From contig NC_092794.1 of the NCBI RefSeq assembly GCF_918797505.1, positions 30,990,122 through 31,054,121 on the forward strand: a DNA stretch of 64,000 bases. Reading direction: 5' to 3'. The DNA comes from Bemisia tabaci (lineage: Eukaryota; Arthropoda; Insecta; Hemiptera; Aleyrodidae). Shown here one piece after another: positions 23,948 to 34,197 of this stretch. Position 1 is the first letter of the stretch. Each line of letters opens with the position of its first letter. The translations under genes were made by a program, and so were the position numbers. The notes under the pieces were generated by a model. That model worked only from the letters and a program-made list of their open reading frames with translations, was not told the DNA's origin and searched no databases.

Positions 23948-25641
23948 AAACTCCAAAAAACCCAAAAACTTGGGTAAAGAAACTCCGGGCAAGTCACCAT
24001 CCTCTTGCCAAAAACCTCCAAAAGCTCTTCTTTGTTCCCCTCTTCAGTGGAAAAAGAAAATATCACACTACGACAGTTTCCATTTCTGTCATAGAGTACC
24101 CCAAGCGGACCAAAGAACGGAACTCTTAGTCGTTTACACATTTAACTATTTAACAAAATCTCCAGGAGGTCACAGACAGGCTGGTAGCCCCTCATTAGAC
24201 CAAAACGCACACCGTACCATTTTTTCCTTGTAGGTATGTGCCTCCAAAGTACATGAAATGACTCCTTGAGGGGCGGGCAAGTTTGATTGAAATTCACGTT
24301 GTCTTCTGAAAATGAGCTAAAATTTTTACCTTGAAGAAGAAGAAAATCGAGTTATCATTTTCTTCCATACACGGTAGGTATGCCTATGAGAGGCACCAGG
24401 AACGCCTTTCAAAATTGTTGATGCAACCCGCACGACTCCGAAGTCAGTGGAAACTTTCTTGAAGCGTCTCCTAAGATTTTCCCTTCACAATAATCCCCTT
24501 CAAAAATGAATGATGCAACAAGCGCGTCCTGTTTGAACACGAAAGCTCCTCAGATGAGAAGTCTTTTGGTCTGGTCAGAAAAATATTCGAACTTTATTTT
24601 TCATCTTCTCTTCTCATTTCCCGCATTGACGGAGGCGAAATTTTTTGGAAAGCATGACGCGCCCGGCCCAATGTGTAAAAAAAAGTGCGAATAGAATATG
24701 CCCTTCCATTATGAATGATCGTTCAGGAATACTTGTACAACAAAGACGGTACTGTTTATTTGGAAGTGCACAAAGCCTCCTCGTAGTCATAATTGACTTT
24801 TTCCATTCTGATCCCGTACTATCAGTTCAGAAATTGGCCTCATTCTCAGTGAGCCCGAACATTTGTTTCCTAAATATTTTTAGCAGTCTATCTACAGGTT
24901 GATCCTCAGTGAGAGCATTGGGCCGGGCGCGTCATGCTTTCCAAAAAATTTCGCCTCCGTCAATGCGGGAAATGAGAAGAGAAGATGAAAAATAAAGTTC
25001 GAATATTTTTCTGACCAGACCAAAAGACTTCTCATCTGAGGAGCTTTCGTGGTCAAACAGGACGCGCTTGTTGCATCATTCATTTTTGAAGGGGATTATT
25101 GCGTAGGGAAAATCTTAGGAGACGCTTCAAGAAAGTTTCCGCTGACTTCGGAGTCGTGCGGGTTGCATCAATAATTTTGAAAGGCGTTCCTGGTGCCTCT
25201 CATAGGCATACCTACCGTGTATGGAAGAAAATGATAACTCGATTTTCTTCTTCTTCAAGGTAAAAATTTTAGCTCATTTTCAGAAGACAACGTGAATTTC
25301 AATCAAACTTGCCCGCCCGTCAAGGAGTCATTTCATGTACTTTGGAGGCACATACCTACAAGGAAAAAATGGTACGGTGTGCGTTTTGGTCCAATGAGGG
25401 GCTGCCAGCCTGTCTGTGACCTCCTGGAGATTTTGTTAAATAGTTAAATGTGTAAACGACTAAGAGATCCGTTCTTTGGTCCGCTTGGGGTTCTCTATGA
25501 CAGAAATGGAAACTGTCGTAGTGTGATATTTTCTTTTTCCACTGAAGAGGGGAACAAAGAAGAGCTTTTGGAGGTTTTTGGCAAGAGGATGGTGACTTGC
25601 CCGGAGTTTCTTTACCCAAGTTTTTGGGTTTTTTGGAGTTT
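23948..25641. mobile_element. 1.7-kb foldback with 726-bp arms
   Basis: Left arm 23948-24673 and right arm 24916-25641 are inverted and nearly identical. The loop is 242 bp. The terminus AAACTCCAAAAAACCCAAAA is mirrored exactly at 25641, immediately before copia sequence resumes. A protein-like ORF (MCKRLR.. with GNCRSVIFSFSTEEGNKEEL) is present in both arms, but I do not recognise it. No TSD was found, so the right junction could also be a rearrangement. Confidence 0.85.
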
Positions 25642-26073
25642 CACCAGAACAGCAGTTCATCAACCGGTAACCAGTCGGCAACCCCCTTCCTCTATAAATG
25701 CCATTTTTGTAACAAGAAGGGTCATAAAAAATCTGATTGCCGTGAGAGAATCGAGTGGGAAAAGCAGAAGAAAAGCTATGTATGCTCAGAGCAAAAGGAG
25801 CAAGAAATAGCGTTCATTACCAAATTGCAATGTGATGATGAAGATTGTGCTGCGTTTCTAGCTGATGATCTTTATGAGACCAAGTTTGTCGTTCATAGCG
25901 GAGCGACCAACCACTTAGTGAGTGCTGGTCTTGAACAGCATCTTGTTAATTTAGAAAGTGTTGATTTCAACTTGGCAGTTGCGAAGAAAGACCACAGCAT
26001 CCATGCCAGTAAACGTGGTACACTCCTTGTTGAAGGTAATTTTTGCAATTTGAGAATTGAAGATGTTTTATAG
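25642..26073 (+). pseudogene. Copia gag zinc knuckle and protease
   Basis: CHFCNKKGHKKSDC (25699-25740) is a CX2CX4HX4C nucleocapsid knuckle. The protease active-site block reads VHSGATNHL (from 25891), where the family has V-D-SGA. The catalytic aspartate has become histidine (CAT for GAT), which should abolish cleavage. Two in-frame stops follow at 26071-26073 and downstream. The reading frame enters from foldback sequence, so the first 15 codons are not copia. Confidence 0.85.
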
Positions 26074-26128
26074 TGTGCAAGGATCTAGAATTTAACTAGC
26101 TCTCAGTCCCGAAAATTGAAAAACAAGG

Positions 26129-27571
26129 TTGCCTGTCTGTGTGAAACTTAGAGGTTCTGTTAATCTAGCCAAGGCTTGCACAAAGCAGTTGCTTCATCAA
26201 CGGATGGGCCACTCATCCCATTTCCCTAGCACTGATCCTGTTTGTGATGTTTGTGTAAGATCCAAGATGACACGTACAGTCTTCAAACCTATGCCAGAAG
26301 CTAAGAAACTGAAGAGAATCTTGGAAGTCGTAAGCTCAGATGTATGTGGGCCAATTTCTCCGCCAACCCATGATGGCTTCAGGTATTATGTTACTTTTAT
26401 AGACCACTTCACACGTGTTACCCATGTCTATCTTCTAAAGACTAAAGACGAGGTGTATGACAAGTTTCTTGAGTATGAAGCTCTCGTGAAATCCCATTTT
26501 TCGACGAGAATCTCCCATTTTCGATGTGATAATAGTGGCGAGTATAGCAGTAAGCAGCTGATGGAATATTGCAAAAAGCAGGGAATTCAACTGGATTACA
26601 CAGTAGCCAGAAACCCAGAGCAGAATGGGGTCTCAGAACGTCTCAATCAATCCATCCTAAATATGGCTCGTTGTTTGCTGAAACAGTTTAATGTGAGTAA
26701 AGACTTGTGGGGAGAAGCAGTCCGAATAGTAGTTTATACAAATAATCGCCTGCCTTCCTCAGCAATAAATCCTCGCGTCCCAGCTGACTTGTGGTTAGGG
26801 AGGAATGTTAGCATCGAGAATATGAAAGTGTTCGGATCTATGGCTTACACTCATGTGTCTAAAGAAGACCGTGATGGTAAATTAGCAGATAGGGCTAAAC
26901 CTATGATAATGATTGGCTACGCAGCAAATGGTTATCGATTGTGGGACCCTCTCAAGCGAAAAGTGGTAATTTCTCGGTCCGTTCGATTTGTTGAGACACA
27001 GAGTTACAAGCCAACCAAAATCGAACCCTTAATAATTTCCAAAGAAATCACAGAACCTGAAAATCAACCTTTCCAGGATGATAACCCTCAAATTGAAGCG
27101 TTGCGTAGAAGTCATCGACCTCGCAAGCCCCCAGCAAAACTTGCTGACTACGAAACCAGTCTTATGATTGCACTTTCAACTGGAACTCTACCATCAGAAA
27201 TTCCTTCTTCCTACAATGAAGCAATCGCATCTGGATGGGAACCTGAAATCCAAGAAGGATTCTCAAACCATGAAAGTAATGAAACCTGGACCATCATTCC
27301 AAGATCATCAGTTCCACCTCAAGCAAGAGTCATTGACTCTAAGTGGGTCTTCGCTAAGAAAACTGTTTGTGGCGTAGAAGTGAAGAAAGCTAGATTAGTC
27401 GCAAGAGGATTCTTGCAGGACGATCAGCCGGACGAAGATCTCTATGCCCCCGTCGCATGGATGCCCACTTTTCCTATCCTGTTAGCTGTTGCCGTTGAGA
27501 GAGACCTGGAAATCCACCAACTGGACGTGAAATCTGCTTTCCTGAACGGGATACCCAAAATGACTGTTTAA
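26129..27571 (+). pseudogene. Copia integrase and reverse transcriptase N-terminus
   Basis: The zinc-binding HHCC is at residues H23, H28, C39 and C42; the H-to-C spacing is short for copia and suggests a small deletion. The catalytic triad is D71, D134 and E170, with the D-E spacing of 35 residues expected of a DDE integrase. The RT N-terminus starts near residue 385 with ETWTIIPR, WVFAKK and ARLVARGF, and reaches QLDVKSAFLNG. A TAA at 27569-27571 stops it before the usual Y/M-KPPAG. The frame is shifted relative to the protease. Confidence 0.92.
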
Positions 27572-28396
27572 ATGAAGCCCCCAGCAGGTCTCAATTGTTC
27601 TAAAGACTCTATATGCCTCCTCAAAAAGTCACTCTATGGTCTACGACATGGGTCGAAAGATTGGTATGACTGTCTTCATATTTTTATTACTGAAAAAATC
27701 GGCTTAACTAGAAGCAGATCTGACCCTTTTCTTTATTATAATGATAAACTGCATTTACTTGTATGGGTCGATGATATTTTACTATTCAGTAAGATCAGAA
27801 CTGAAATTGAACGGGTTAAGAAATTATTCAGTGACCGATTTGAAATGAAAGATTTAACTCATCCCACTCATTTTACATTTCTTGGTTTAGAAATTGAAAG
27901 AACGAAAGATTGTATTTTTGTGTCCCAGAAAGGTTTAATTGAAAATTTTTTAAAACGTTTCAATATGGAAAATTCTAATCCCAAAGATATTCCAATTTCT
28001 CCTGGTTTGAATTTAGAAATAGGTTCGAATCCTGACTCTAATGTACCCTATAGGGAATTAATTGGCAGTTTAATGTACATAATGATGGGAACTCGTGCAG
28101 ATCTGTGCTATGCCGTATCCTATTTCAGCCAATTTCAGACATGCTATACCGAAACCCATTGGAATCATTTAAAAAATGTTTTACGTTATGTAAATGGAAC
28201 CAAAAATTTGGGCCTTACCTTAAAAAAACAAAATTTAGATGTTTTTTATTTAGTTGCTTACTCTGATGCAGACTTTGGCTCTGATATAAATGACAGAAAA
28301 AGTATCTCAGGATTTGGCATCATGTTTAATGGTAATTTAGTTGCTTGGACGTCCAAAAAAACAAGTAACGCAAGCTCTGTCCACGGCAGAATCTGA
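27572..28396 (+). pseudogene. Copia reverse transcriptase, C-terminal part
   Basis: Same frame as the upstream ORF after the stop. It opens MKPPAGL, the conserved block that follows 'L-G-L-x-E-x-VY' in copia RT, then KKSLYGLRHGSKDWYD. The active site reads WVDD where most copia RTs have YVDD: the two aspartates are kept and the tyrosine is tryptophan. IGSLMYIM and the start of RNase H (YSDADFGSD) follow. The frame is lost near 28370. Confidence 0.92.
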
Positions 28397-28727
28397 ATAT
28401 GTCGCTCTTGCTCTATGTATTACTGTATGTTTGTTCTTAAAATATCTAATTGAGTATGCGTTTGATTATACGTCCAAATTAGACCCAATCAATGTGTATG
28501 AAGACAACCAGTCGGCTGTAAAAATTGCTCTAACTTTAGAAAAAAAACGTTCTAAACACATTGATGTCAAACATCATTTTATCTGCGAGCTCATCGCTCA
28601 GGACAAATTTAAATTGGTCTACATTCCATCCAGTGAGCAAATTGCTGATCTCATGACAAAAGCCCTGGTAAAGAAAACTTTTCTTTACCTCAGAGCTCTG
28701 TTGGGTGTTAATGAAGCCCCATGCTAA
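28365..28727 (+). pseudogene. Copia RNase H, frameshifted
   Basis: The frame shifts by one near 28365-28370 within SKK. The RNase H then continues with STAESEYVAL, EDNQSAV (metal-binding acidic residues) and KHIDVKHHFI, and ends ADLMTKAL near the usual copia C-terminus. Confidence 0.9.
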
Positions 28728-28950
28728 GTCTCTTATTTTGTGCTATCTATTTTTGCCTTTATTAATTAATGTAAGCAATTTCTTACTATTGTTATTACAT
28801 GCATTTTCATTATTTGTTATATAAGAAAAGACGTTCAAAAACGTCATCTTTGTTCTAAAGTTCATTTATTTGTGAACATTTCTTACTTTATTTTTTCTTA
28901 CTAAATTTTGTAAGGTAATTCACCAATTACTTGTAATTCCACTAAAGTAG

Positions 28951-28963
28951 AATTAAGGGGGAG
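28951..28963 (+). promoter_or_regulatory. Polypurine tract
   Basis: AATTAAGGGGGAG lies immediately before the 3' LTR, the position used to prime plus-strand DNA. Confidence 0.8.
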
Positions 28964-29167
28964 TATTGAAGTAGGGTAATTCTACTTTCTCAGGTTGGTA
29001 GCCTCATGCCGCTCTCTGATTAGCCGGCTCCCACTTGCCTTCTTGTATCATTCTATGTTCTCGTTGTTCGTATTTATGTAGCCCTTTTGCGATGCATTAT
29101 AGTCTCCCACGTATTTCACGCTCGAAATAATTGTTATTTATTTCTTGCCCTTATCCACCCTCTATCA
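28964..29167 (+). repeat. 3' LTR of copia element
   Basis: 204 bp matching the 5' LTR with four transitions and no indels. Confidence 0.93.
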
Positions 29168-29172
29168 TATAA

Positions 29173-29827
29173 TACATAACCGCTGAAAACCCAAAAAAGG
29201 GTAAAGTCCCATTGAGACTATGAGATCTCAGCACCAGGTCATGCATTTGGAAAAAAAGAAAAAAAAAACTTCCAAAATCTTAATAAGTGCTTTCGTTTTC
29301 AAACCTCAAAATATCTGATATTATTTGAGGTCAGGATTTGCTTAGCCTCTACGTTTTAAAACTAGGTACAGCTAAATTATGGAGTAGTAAACACTATGGA
29401 ATGTTAATACTGATTTGCATTACTCTAATTTTAACACTTTAAAAGGACGAGTTAAAATCAAAAGGAACTATCATAACTTTGTTAACTTACTGTGCGAATT
29501 TTCCGTGATTTTCATCTGTGCGTGAAGTTATAAACGAGTTTTCATGTCTATCATGTCTATGTCGAGTTGAAGTCAAGCCGAGTCCGTAAACTGTTCGGAT
29601 AAAATTATTGCAGTGTTCTTGATTGAAAGTTAAGGTACTGGTTTAAAAGATTTCGCTGTTCATGCTAATTACTGTGTAAAATCGCTAACATTCTTCTCAG
29701 CCTAAGCTTGCACCACTTCTAAATAATTTGAAGAATGTGAGGAATGCCAATAGTAGCTAATACGTAAACATTCTTATCGAAAGTCGATTCTATCGAAGTC
29801 TAAATGCACTACGCACACTTATAAGGC
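29173..29827 (+). other. Possible 5' UTR of the CR1-like element
   Basis: No ORF of note. Because ORF1 of the non-LTR element begins at 29828, some of this stretch is probably its 5' UTR; the left boundary is not visible. Confidence 0.4.
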
Positions 29828-29932
29828 ATGATGATATCAGCGACCATCACTAATACGATTAAATCGTTCGCTGGATTATCGACGGCGAATATTCCGACTG
29901 ATTGTGAGACAGCGTCGCCACGAAATTCAGCA
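29828..29932 (+). pseudogene. Non-LTR ORF1, first block
   Basis: The ATG at 29828 follows an in-frame stop (29822-29824). Thirty-five codons run without a stop to the Helitron junction and continue in the same frame at 30787. This start is chosen because it is the first ATG after the stop. Before the insertion it would have given a 514-residue protein. Confidence 0.75.
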
Positions 29933-30443
29933 TCTATACTATAAGCTCCAAGACCTTCTAATTTTGCGAAACTGGTAACGCTTAGTTCCAGCGTTCTACC
30001 GGGCCGATTTTCATGACTTTTGCGGCTATCGACGGGCAATTGCCTCTAGATAAGCCAACTCTTTTCAGATTTTCAAATATGGCCCAGGTTTTTTTATATT
30101 ACGTGGTAAAGTTGCGAATTCTCCCATTCAAACAATGTAAATTTATACTTTTTGTCATAGTTCGTTTGAGCGTTCTACCGGGCCAATTTCCATGGTTTTT
30201 TCGTAAATCGACAGGTAATAGGCCCTAGCCTAGATGAGCCCGCTGCAATCAGGTTTTGGAAAAAGGACCCAGTTTTTTTTTAAAATCACGTTATAAAAGT
30301 GAGTGAGTTTACAGAATGCTCCGGTACTGCTACCGCTATGCGCGGGAGGATGCGCAATGGTCGAGGAGGTTTCGCAGTAGCTGGGTAGCCTGCGCATCAG
30401 CTCTACACTTATCTACACAAGATTCGCACTTGCGACTTCATGT

Positions 30444-30520
30444 CGAACGGTGGCCGAGTCGTCCAAGACGTCAAATGCGTTCGCTTTGATCACAGTGTGG
30501 GTTCGATCCCCGCCTCATGA
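30444..30520 (+). ncRNA. tRNA-Ser-like sequence in Helitron copy 1
   Basis: TGGCCGAGTCGTCCAAGACG (from 30451) is a box A of tRNA-Ser/Leu type, and GGTTCGATCCC (30500-30510) is a good box B. The spacing of about 40 bp and a long variable region fit a class II tRNA. Acceptor pairing is poor, so it is a tRNA-derived module that could act as a Pol III promoter. Confidence 0.7.
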
Positions 30521-30700
30521 GATCTTAATTAATACCTGACTATCATTGTTCATTGTTTTACTGCAATATTTCATCAAGCAGTCATTCCAAAACGCGTCCT
30601 TTTAATTTTAAAGTAATTTTAAGTAAAGTTTAAAATTAAAGTATACCTCATATCGTATTTTTTTAGGGAAAAATAAAACTACCACTGATAGGAGGGTAAA

Positions 30701-30786
30701 AATAGGGCCGCGAAGCGGCCCATTGATGGCGCGGAGCGCCTTCAGGGGGTTGGGCCGCGTAGCGGCCAGGGGGCGTAGCCCCCTAG
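30701..30786 (+). repeat. Palindrome-rich 3' end of Helitron copy 1
   Basis: Successive short GC hairpins: GGCCGCGAAGCGGCC, GGCGCGGAGCGCC, GGCCGCGTAGCGGCC and GGGGGCGTAGCCCCC, then TAG. All share a three- or four-base loop between short self-complementary arms. The last one is the terminator-like hairpin expected just before CTRR in Helitrons. Confidence 0.85.
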
Positions 30787-31260
30787 AGCAACGCGAACAA
30801 GGAGTTCGAGTCTGATAGGAAAAGCAGTTTCAGCTCTAACAGGCCCTCACCTTCTCCATTGTCACTCTCAACCGCTGGCCGAAAGACCACAAGGCGCGAG
30901 AAGATAACGTCCAAGCCGGCACCAAAGGTCGTATCAGTGACACCTAACAGTCAAGCCTCTCCGAGTGCAGCCCGCAATAATAGCAAGAAAAAAAATGCGG
31001 TGTCATCTTCCAAGTCTCTGGCCCCTTCAACTGACGGTGATGCGAAAACAACTGCTTCACCAACGCTTTCATTACGAAGTCTTCCAATATGTTCTTCTAA
31101 GCGGGTGAAATCTACTTCTTCTTCCAAAACCAAAGCAATGACTTCAAATGTAATAGTAAATTGTAATACTAGTAATCCTGTCACAACCTCAATGAGCACC
31201 CAAACTAGTCTAGAGCTCGATCTAGAAGTGCACAGGGATGCTTTAAATAATGAACTTATA
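30787..31260 (+). pseudogene. Non-LTR ORF1, middle block
   Basis: 158 codons, open from the Helitron junction to the TA foldback. The protein is rich in Ser, Thr, Lys and Arg (for example GRKTTRREK and NSKKKNAVSSS), a basic disordered region typical of LINE ORF1 N-termini and suited to RNA binding. No zinc finger was seen. Confidence 0.75.
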
Positions 31261-32546
31261 CAGGGTGTCTCACGAAAAACGAGCCACCTTGAATATCTGC
31301 CGAACGCGTCGGAATTTCGAAAAACGGTAAAAGACGTGTTCGTTTATATCGAGGGGGACACCTTTTGGCGTATTCGACATTTTCCCAAACCGCGGGAGGG
31401 GCGCGGGGCGGGGGGTGCCCTACCCGTAAGTCGAACTTTTCAAATGGCACCCCTACTTTTTTATTTCAGAAACCAATTCTACGCAAAAAAACAAGCCACC
31501 CTGTCCAAACCGAATGTAAATCGGATAATTTTTCAGTGATTGACAGAGTTTGAAACATTTTTTTCATGCTCTTTTCAAAAATTTCCCACGCCCAATGGAA
31601 TTGCTGTATCAAACCAAACTCTCCGCCAAAAAAATTCTTAAACATTGCACTTTCGATAAAAAAATAAAAAAAATCTGCTGCCTTCGAAATCTGGAGCACG
31701 CGGAGCCCTTCTTTGCGACATTAAAATTCGTTATACCGAACATTTCCGAGGGGCGCTCATCGGGAGGGAGTAGTAAGTTTTAGACAAGAATTATCAATCT
31801 TTTTTCTGAAGCAAAAGAAACCGTGTCCATGAAGAAGCAGATAAGTAGAAAAACAAATGGATTAGCTTTTTTTTTTGGGGGGGGGGGGGGGGGGTCAATG
31901 ACTTGAGCCGGACCTTGATACTTCTGAGGACGCTATTTTTCCGCGGTGCGTTGATTTTCTACTTAACTGCTTCTTCATGGACACGGTTTCTTATGCTTCA
32001 GAAAAAAGATTAATAATTCTTGTCTAAAACTTACTACTCCCTCCCGATGAGCGCCCTTCGGAAATGTTCGGTATAACGAATTTTAATGTCGCAAAGAAGG
32101 GCTCCGCGTGCTCCAGATTTCGAGTGCAGCAGATTTTTTTTATTTTTTTTATCGAAAGTGCAATGTTTAAGAATTTTTTTGGCGGAGAGTTTGGTTTGAT
32201 ACAGCAATTCCATTGGGCGTGGAAAATTTTTGAAAAGAGCATGAAAAAAATGTTTCAAACTCTGTCAATCACTGAAAAATTGTCCGATTTACATTCGGTT
32301 TGGACAGGGTGGCTTGTTTTTTTGCGTAGAATTGATTTCTGAAATAAAAAAGTAGGGGTGCCATTTGAAAAGTTAGACTTACGCGTGGGGCACCCCCGCC
32401 CCGCGCCCCTCCCGCGGTTTGGGAAAATGTCGAATACGCCAAAAGGTGTCCCCCTCGATATAAACGAACACGTCTTTTACCGTTTTTCGAAATTTCGACG
32501 CGTTCGGCAGATATTCAAGGTGGCTCGTTTTTCGTGAGACACCCTG
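31261..32546. mobile_element. TA-flanked foldback element, 1286 bp
   Basis: CAGGGTGTCTCACGAAAAAC at 31261 is mirrored at 32546, and the arms (31261 to about 31848, and about 31954 to 32546) are nearly identical over ~590 bp. TA lies on both sides (31259-31260, 32547-32548), fitting a Tc1/mariner-like insertion. The loop holds a G-run (31878-31894). ORFs of 60-90 codons occur in mirrored copies and are not genes. Confidence 0.92.
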
Positions 32547-32548
32547 TA

Positions 32549-33514
32549 GATACTAAAAATAAATTAAGTTCCTCTTTGCATGAGAACTTGATGTTGATTG
32601 ATGAGTTAACAATTTTAAAAGAGGAGATAAGGGTTTTGAATGAAAAATTACATTATGTAAATAAAGTAGAGGACACTTCAAATCTTTCAAAAAACAGCTT
32701 AACCAAAAGGAACAAAATGTTATTAGACCAAATTGACACGCTTAAAAATGACCTAAGCAAGGTAAATTCCGACAACTATTCCCTTCAAAAAGCAAATATA
32801 GGCAAACTTAAGCAATTAAAATCAAAAAAGCCAAAACAGAGTCAAAAATTGGAGTTTAGCTTGAGGAACACTTTTATATTTAAAAAATTTAGGAATACAG
32901 GAAATTCAACGGCGTTTCAACAGGTAGTCCTTCATGTTGGTAGATTAAATCAATTAAAGGAAGAAAGTGCCAAGGCGAGGAAGGGAAAAAAGAAAATAAT
33001 TATCCTAGGTGATAGTCACTCTAGAAATTTTGCCAAGCATTTGCACTTAAACACAACAAACTTTGCCATAGAATCATATGTACACCCAGGTGCGGGTTCA
33101 AATAAAATACTTGCAAGTGCAGACTTTCCGGACCTATCCAAAAATGACTGTGTACTAATCCTTTCGGGTTCCAATGACGTTTATAAGAAAAGTAGCAGAA
33201 ACCTTGATAGTATAAGTGCAGGCAATCATCCTATCATTTCCTTTGCAGCTAGGCATAAACATACAAATGTAATTGTTTCTGCGGTACCCTATAGGAGGGA
33301 CAAAGCACCCTCTGATGCTATGAATCAACAAATCTATGATTTTAATTTAAGTTTATTTGACCCTGGACAAAAGAATGAAAACTGTACCTTCTTCAATAGG
33401 ATGTGTTTTGCTATTGGGAATGATTATTGTAAGGACGGACTTCATGTGAAAGATAATTTCAAACATTTGATGGCGCTTGAGTTGACGTCATTCCTCAACT
33501 TTCATCTAAACTAA
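32549..33514 (+). pseudogene. Non-LTR ORF1, C-terminal block with SGNH-esterase-like domain
   Basis: 322 codons including the stop. Two heptad-like stretches (LKEEIRVLNEKL and LLDQIDTLKNDL) suggest a coiled coil. A C-terminal SGNH hydrolase pattern follows: GDSHSR (33011), GAGSN, SGSNDV (33167) and DGLH (33435), which supply the Ser, Gly, Asn and Asp-His of this family. CR1/L2-type ORF1 proteins carry such an esterase domain of uncertain role, possibly membrane or lipid association. This block is itself intact. Confidence 0.85.
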
Positions 33515-33596
33515 ACTCCTTTGACAATGGAAATGTTAATTTTTTGCGCTCTGAAATTTTGACTTATGAAAATAACCGTATCAAAAGTATAAATTC

Positions 33597-33606
33597 GCCT
33601 AAATTC
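33597..33606 (+). repeat. Target-site duplication of RTE tail, left
   Basis: GCCTAAATTC is repeated at 33973-33982. Confidence 0.85.
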
Positions 33607-33972
33607 TTCTTCTTCTTCTACTAACGACTATAGGGCATGGCCCTGTTTGTCAAGCCTTCGAGTGCCGAGCACAAAATATTAAAAATATAATAATTATCTG
33701 TAAAGATTCGTCAATTCAATAAAACAAATAGCAACAGGAACATTCAATCATCTTCAGGAGAAGAGAGCCAGCTTTGTGCCCATCTCCTAGGCGGTCGTCC
33801 AGGCAGTCTTTTCCCTATGGGTTGTCCAGTCATACAAACTTTTACCAGACTCTCTTCATCCATTCTGTCAACGTGCTCCGACCACATCTTCCTCCTCATC
33901 CTAGTCCACTTGGCTACATCTTGCACATTACAAGCATCCCTGATGGACTCGCTGGTCTGATGATCCCAAAGT
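33607..33972 (-). mobile_element. RTE-like LINE 3' end, 5'-truncated
   Basis: A 366-bp minus-strand insertion bounded by the 10-bp duplication GCCTAAATTC. Its 3' end on the minus strand is a short (GAA)n tail, seen as 'ttcttcttcttct' at 33604. RTE elements usually end in such simple repeats. It sits between ORF1 and ORF2 of the CR1-like element. Confidence 0.88.
33744..33926 (-). pseudogene. RTE reverse transcriptase C-terminal fragment
   Basis: About 60 codons. The pattern WSEHVDRMDEESLVK followed by GKRLPGRPPRRW matches the conserved C-terminus of RTE/craniate-type LINE ORF2 ('W-GH-x-RM---x-P' then 'G-R--GRP--RW'). The RT core is absent by truncation. Confidence 0.75.
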
Positions 33973-33982
33973 GCCTAAATTC

Positions 33983-34197
33983 CATTTACTTAATCTAAAA
34001 GCTGAGGCTGCTCTATCTAAAAACCAACTAAGTGTATTAAATTTTAATGTCAGAAGCATAACCAGAAAATCTAAATCTCTGAAGCTTCATACTGAATTAT
34101 CTAAACTGGGTCAGTTCCCCGATGTAATCTCATTGACTGAACATTCGTTTAACAAGATGTCACCACGCCGATCATCGACTATCAATGTACTTCTTCA
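33983..34197 (+). pseudogene. Non-LTR ORF2, start of AP-like endonuclease
   Basis: LSVLNFNVRSITRKSKSL fits the first endonuclease motif (L-x-x-x-x-x-N-x-RS), and FPDVISLTEH fits the second, in which the Glu binds metal. The frame is cut at 34198-34200 by a TA/CAGGG insertion, after about 70 codons. Nicking activity is lost. Confidence 0.8.

Larger units (their letters stand above)
17105..29167 (+). mobile_element. Ty1/copia LTR retrotransposon with nested insertions
   Basis: LTRs of 204 bp (17105-17308 and 28964-29167) differ by only four transitions. TATAA duplicates the target at 17100-17104 and 29168-29172 (TATAAT is shared). A copia-type primer site follows the 5' LTR and AATTAAGGGGGAG precedes the 3' LTR. 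The order gag, protease, integrase, RT, RNase H identifies Ty1/copia. About 7.45 kb (near 18190-25641) interrupts gag. Coding lesions elsewhere show it is dead: a changed protease active site, an in-frame stop before RT, and frameshifts. Confidence 0.95.
29933..30786 (+). mobile_element. Non-autonomous Helitron, copy 1
   Basis: It starts TCTATACTATAAGCTCC and ends GGGGGCGTAGCCCCCTAG, the same termini as copy 2 at 43242-44097. TC..CTAG ends, a 3' hairpin and no TSD are Helitron features. It is 854 bp with no Rep/helicase ORF. It is preceded by A, but followed by A rather than the usual T. These ends keep ORF1 in frame on removal. It carries a tRNA-Ser-like module and a palindrome-rich 3' 130 bp. 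Confidence 0.9.

Noticed and set aside
23770..25810. Two opposite-strand genes starting MCKRLR
   Set aside because: They are the mirrored arms of one foldback; no recognisable domain, and the right one runs into copia.
30444..30520. Functional tRNA-Ser gene
   Set aside because: Promoter boxes are good, but acceptor and anticodon stems do not pair convincingly and the sequence is repeated inside Helitrons.
30701..30786. Bacterial contamination or bacterial repeat, because of GC-rich palindromes
   Set aside because: The palindromes sit at the 3' end of an element found four times in this window inside insect-type transposons.
33604..33616. (TTC)n microsatellite as an independent feature
   Set aside because: It is the simple-repeat tail of the RTE fragment, bounded by its target duplication.
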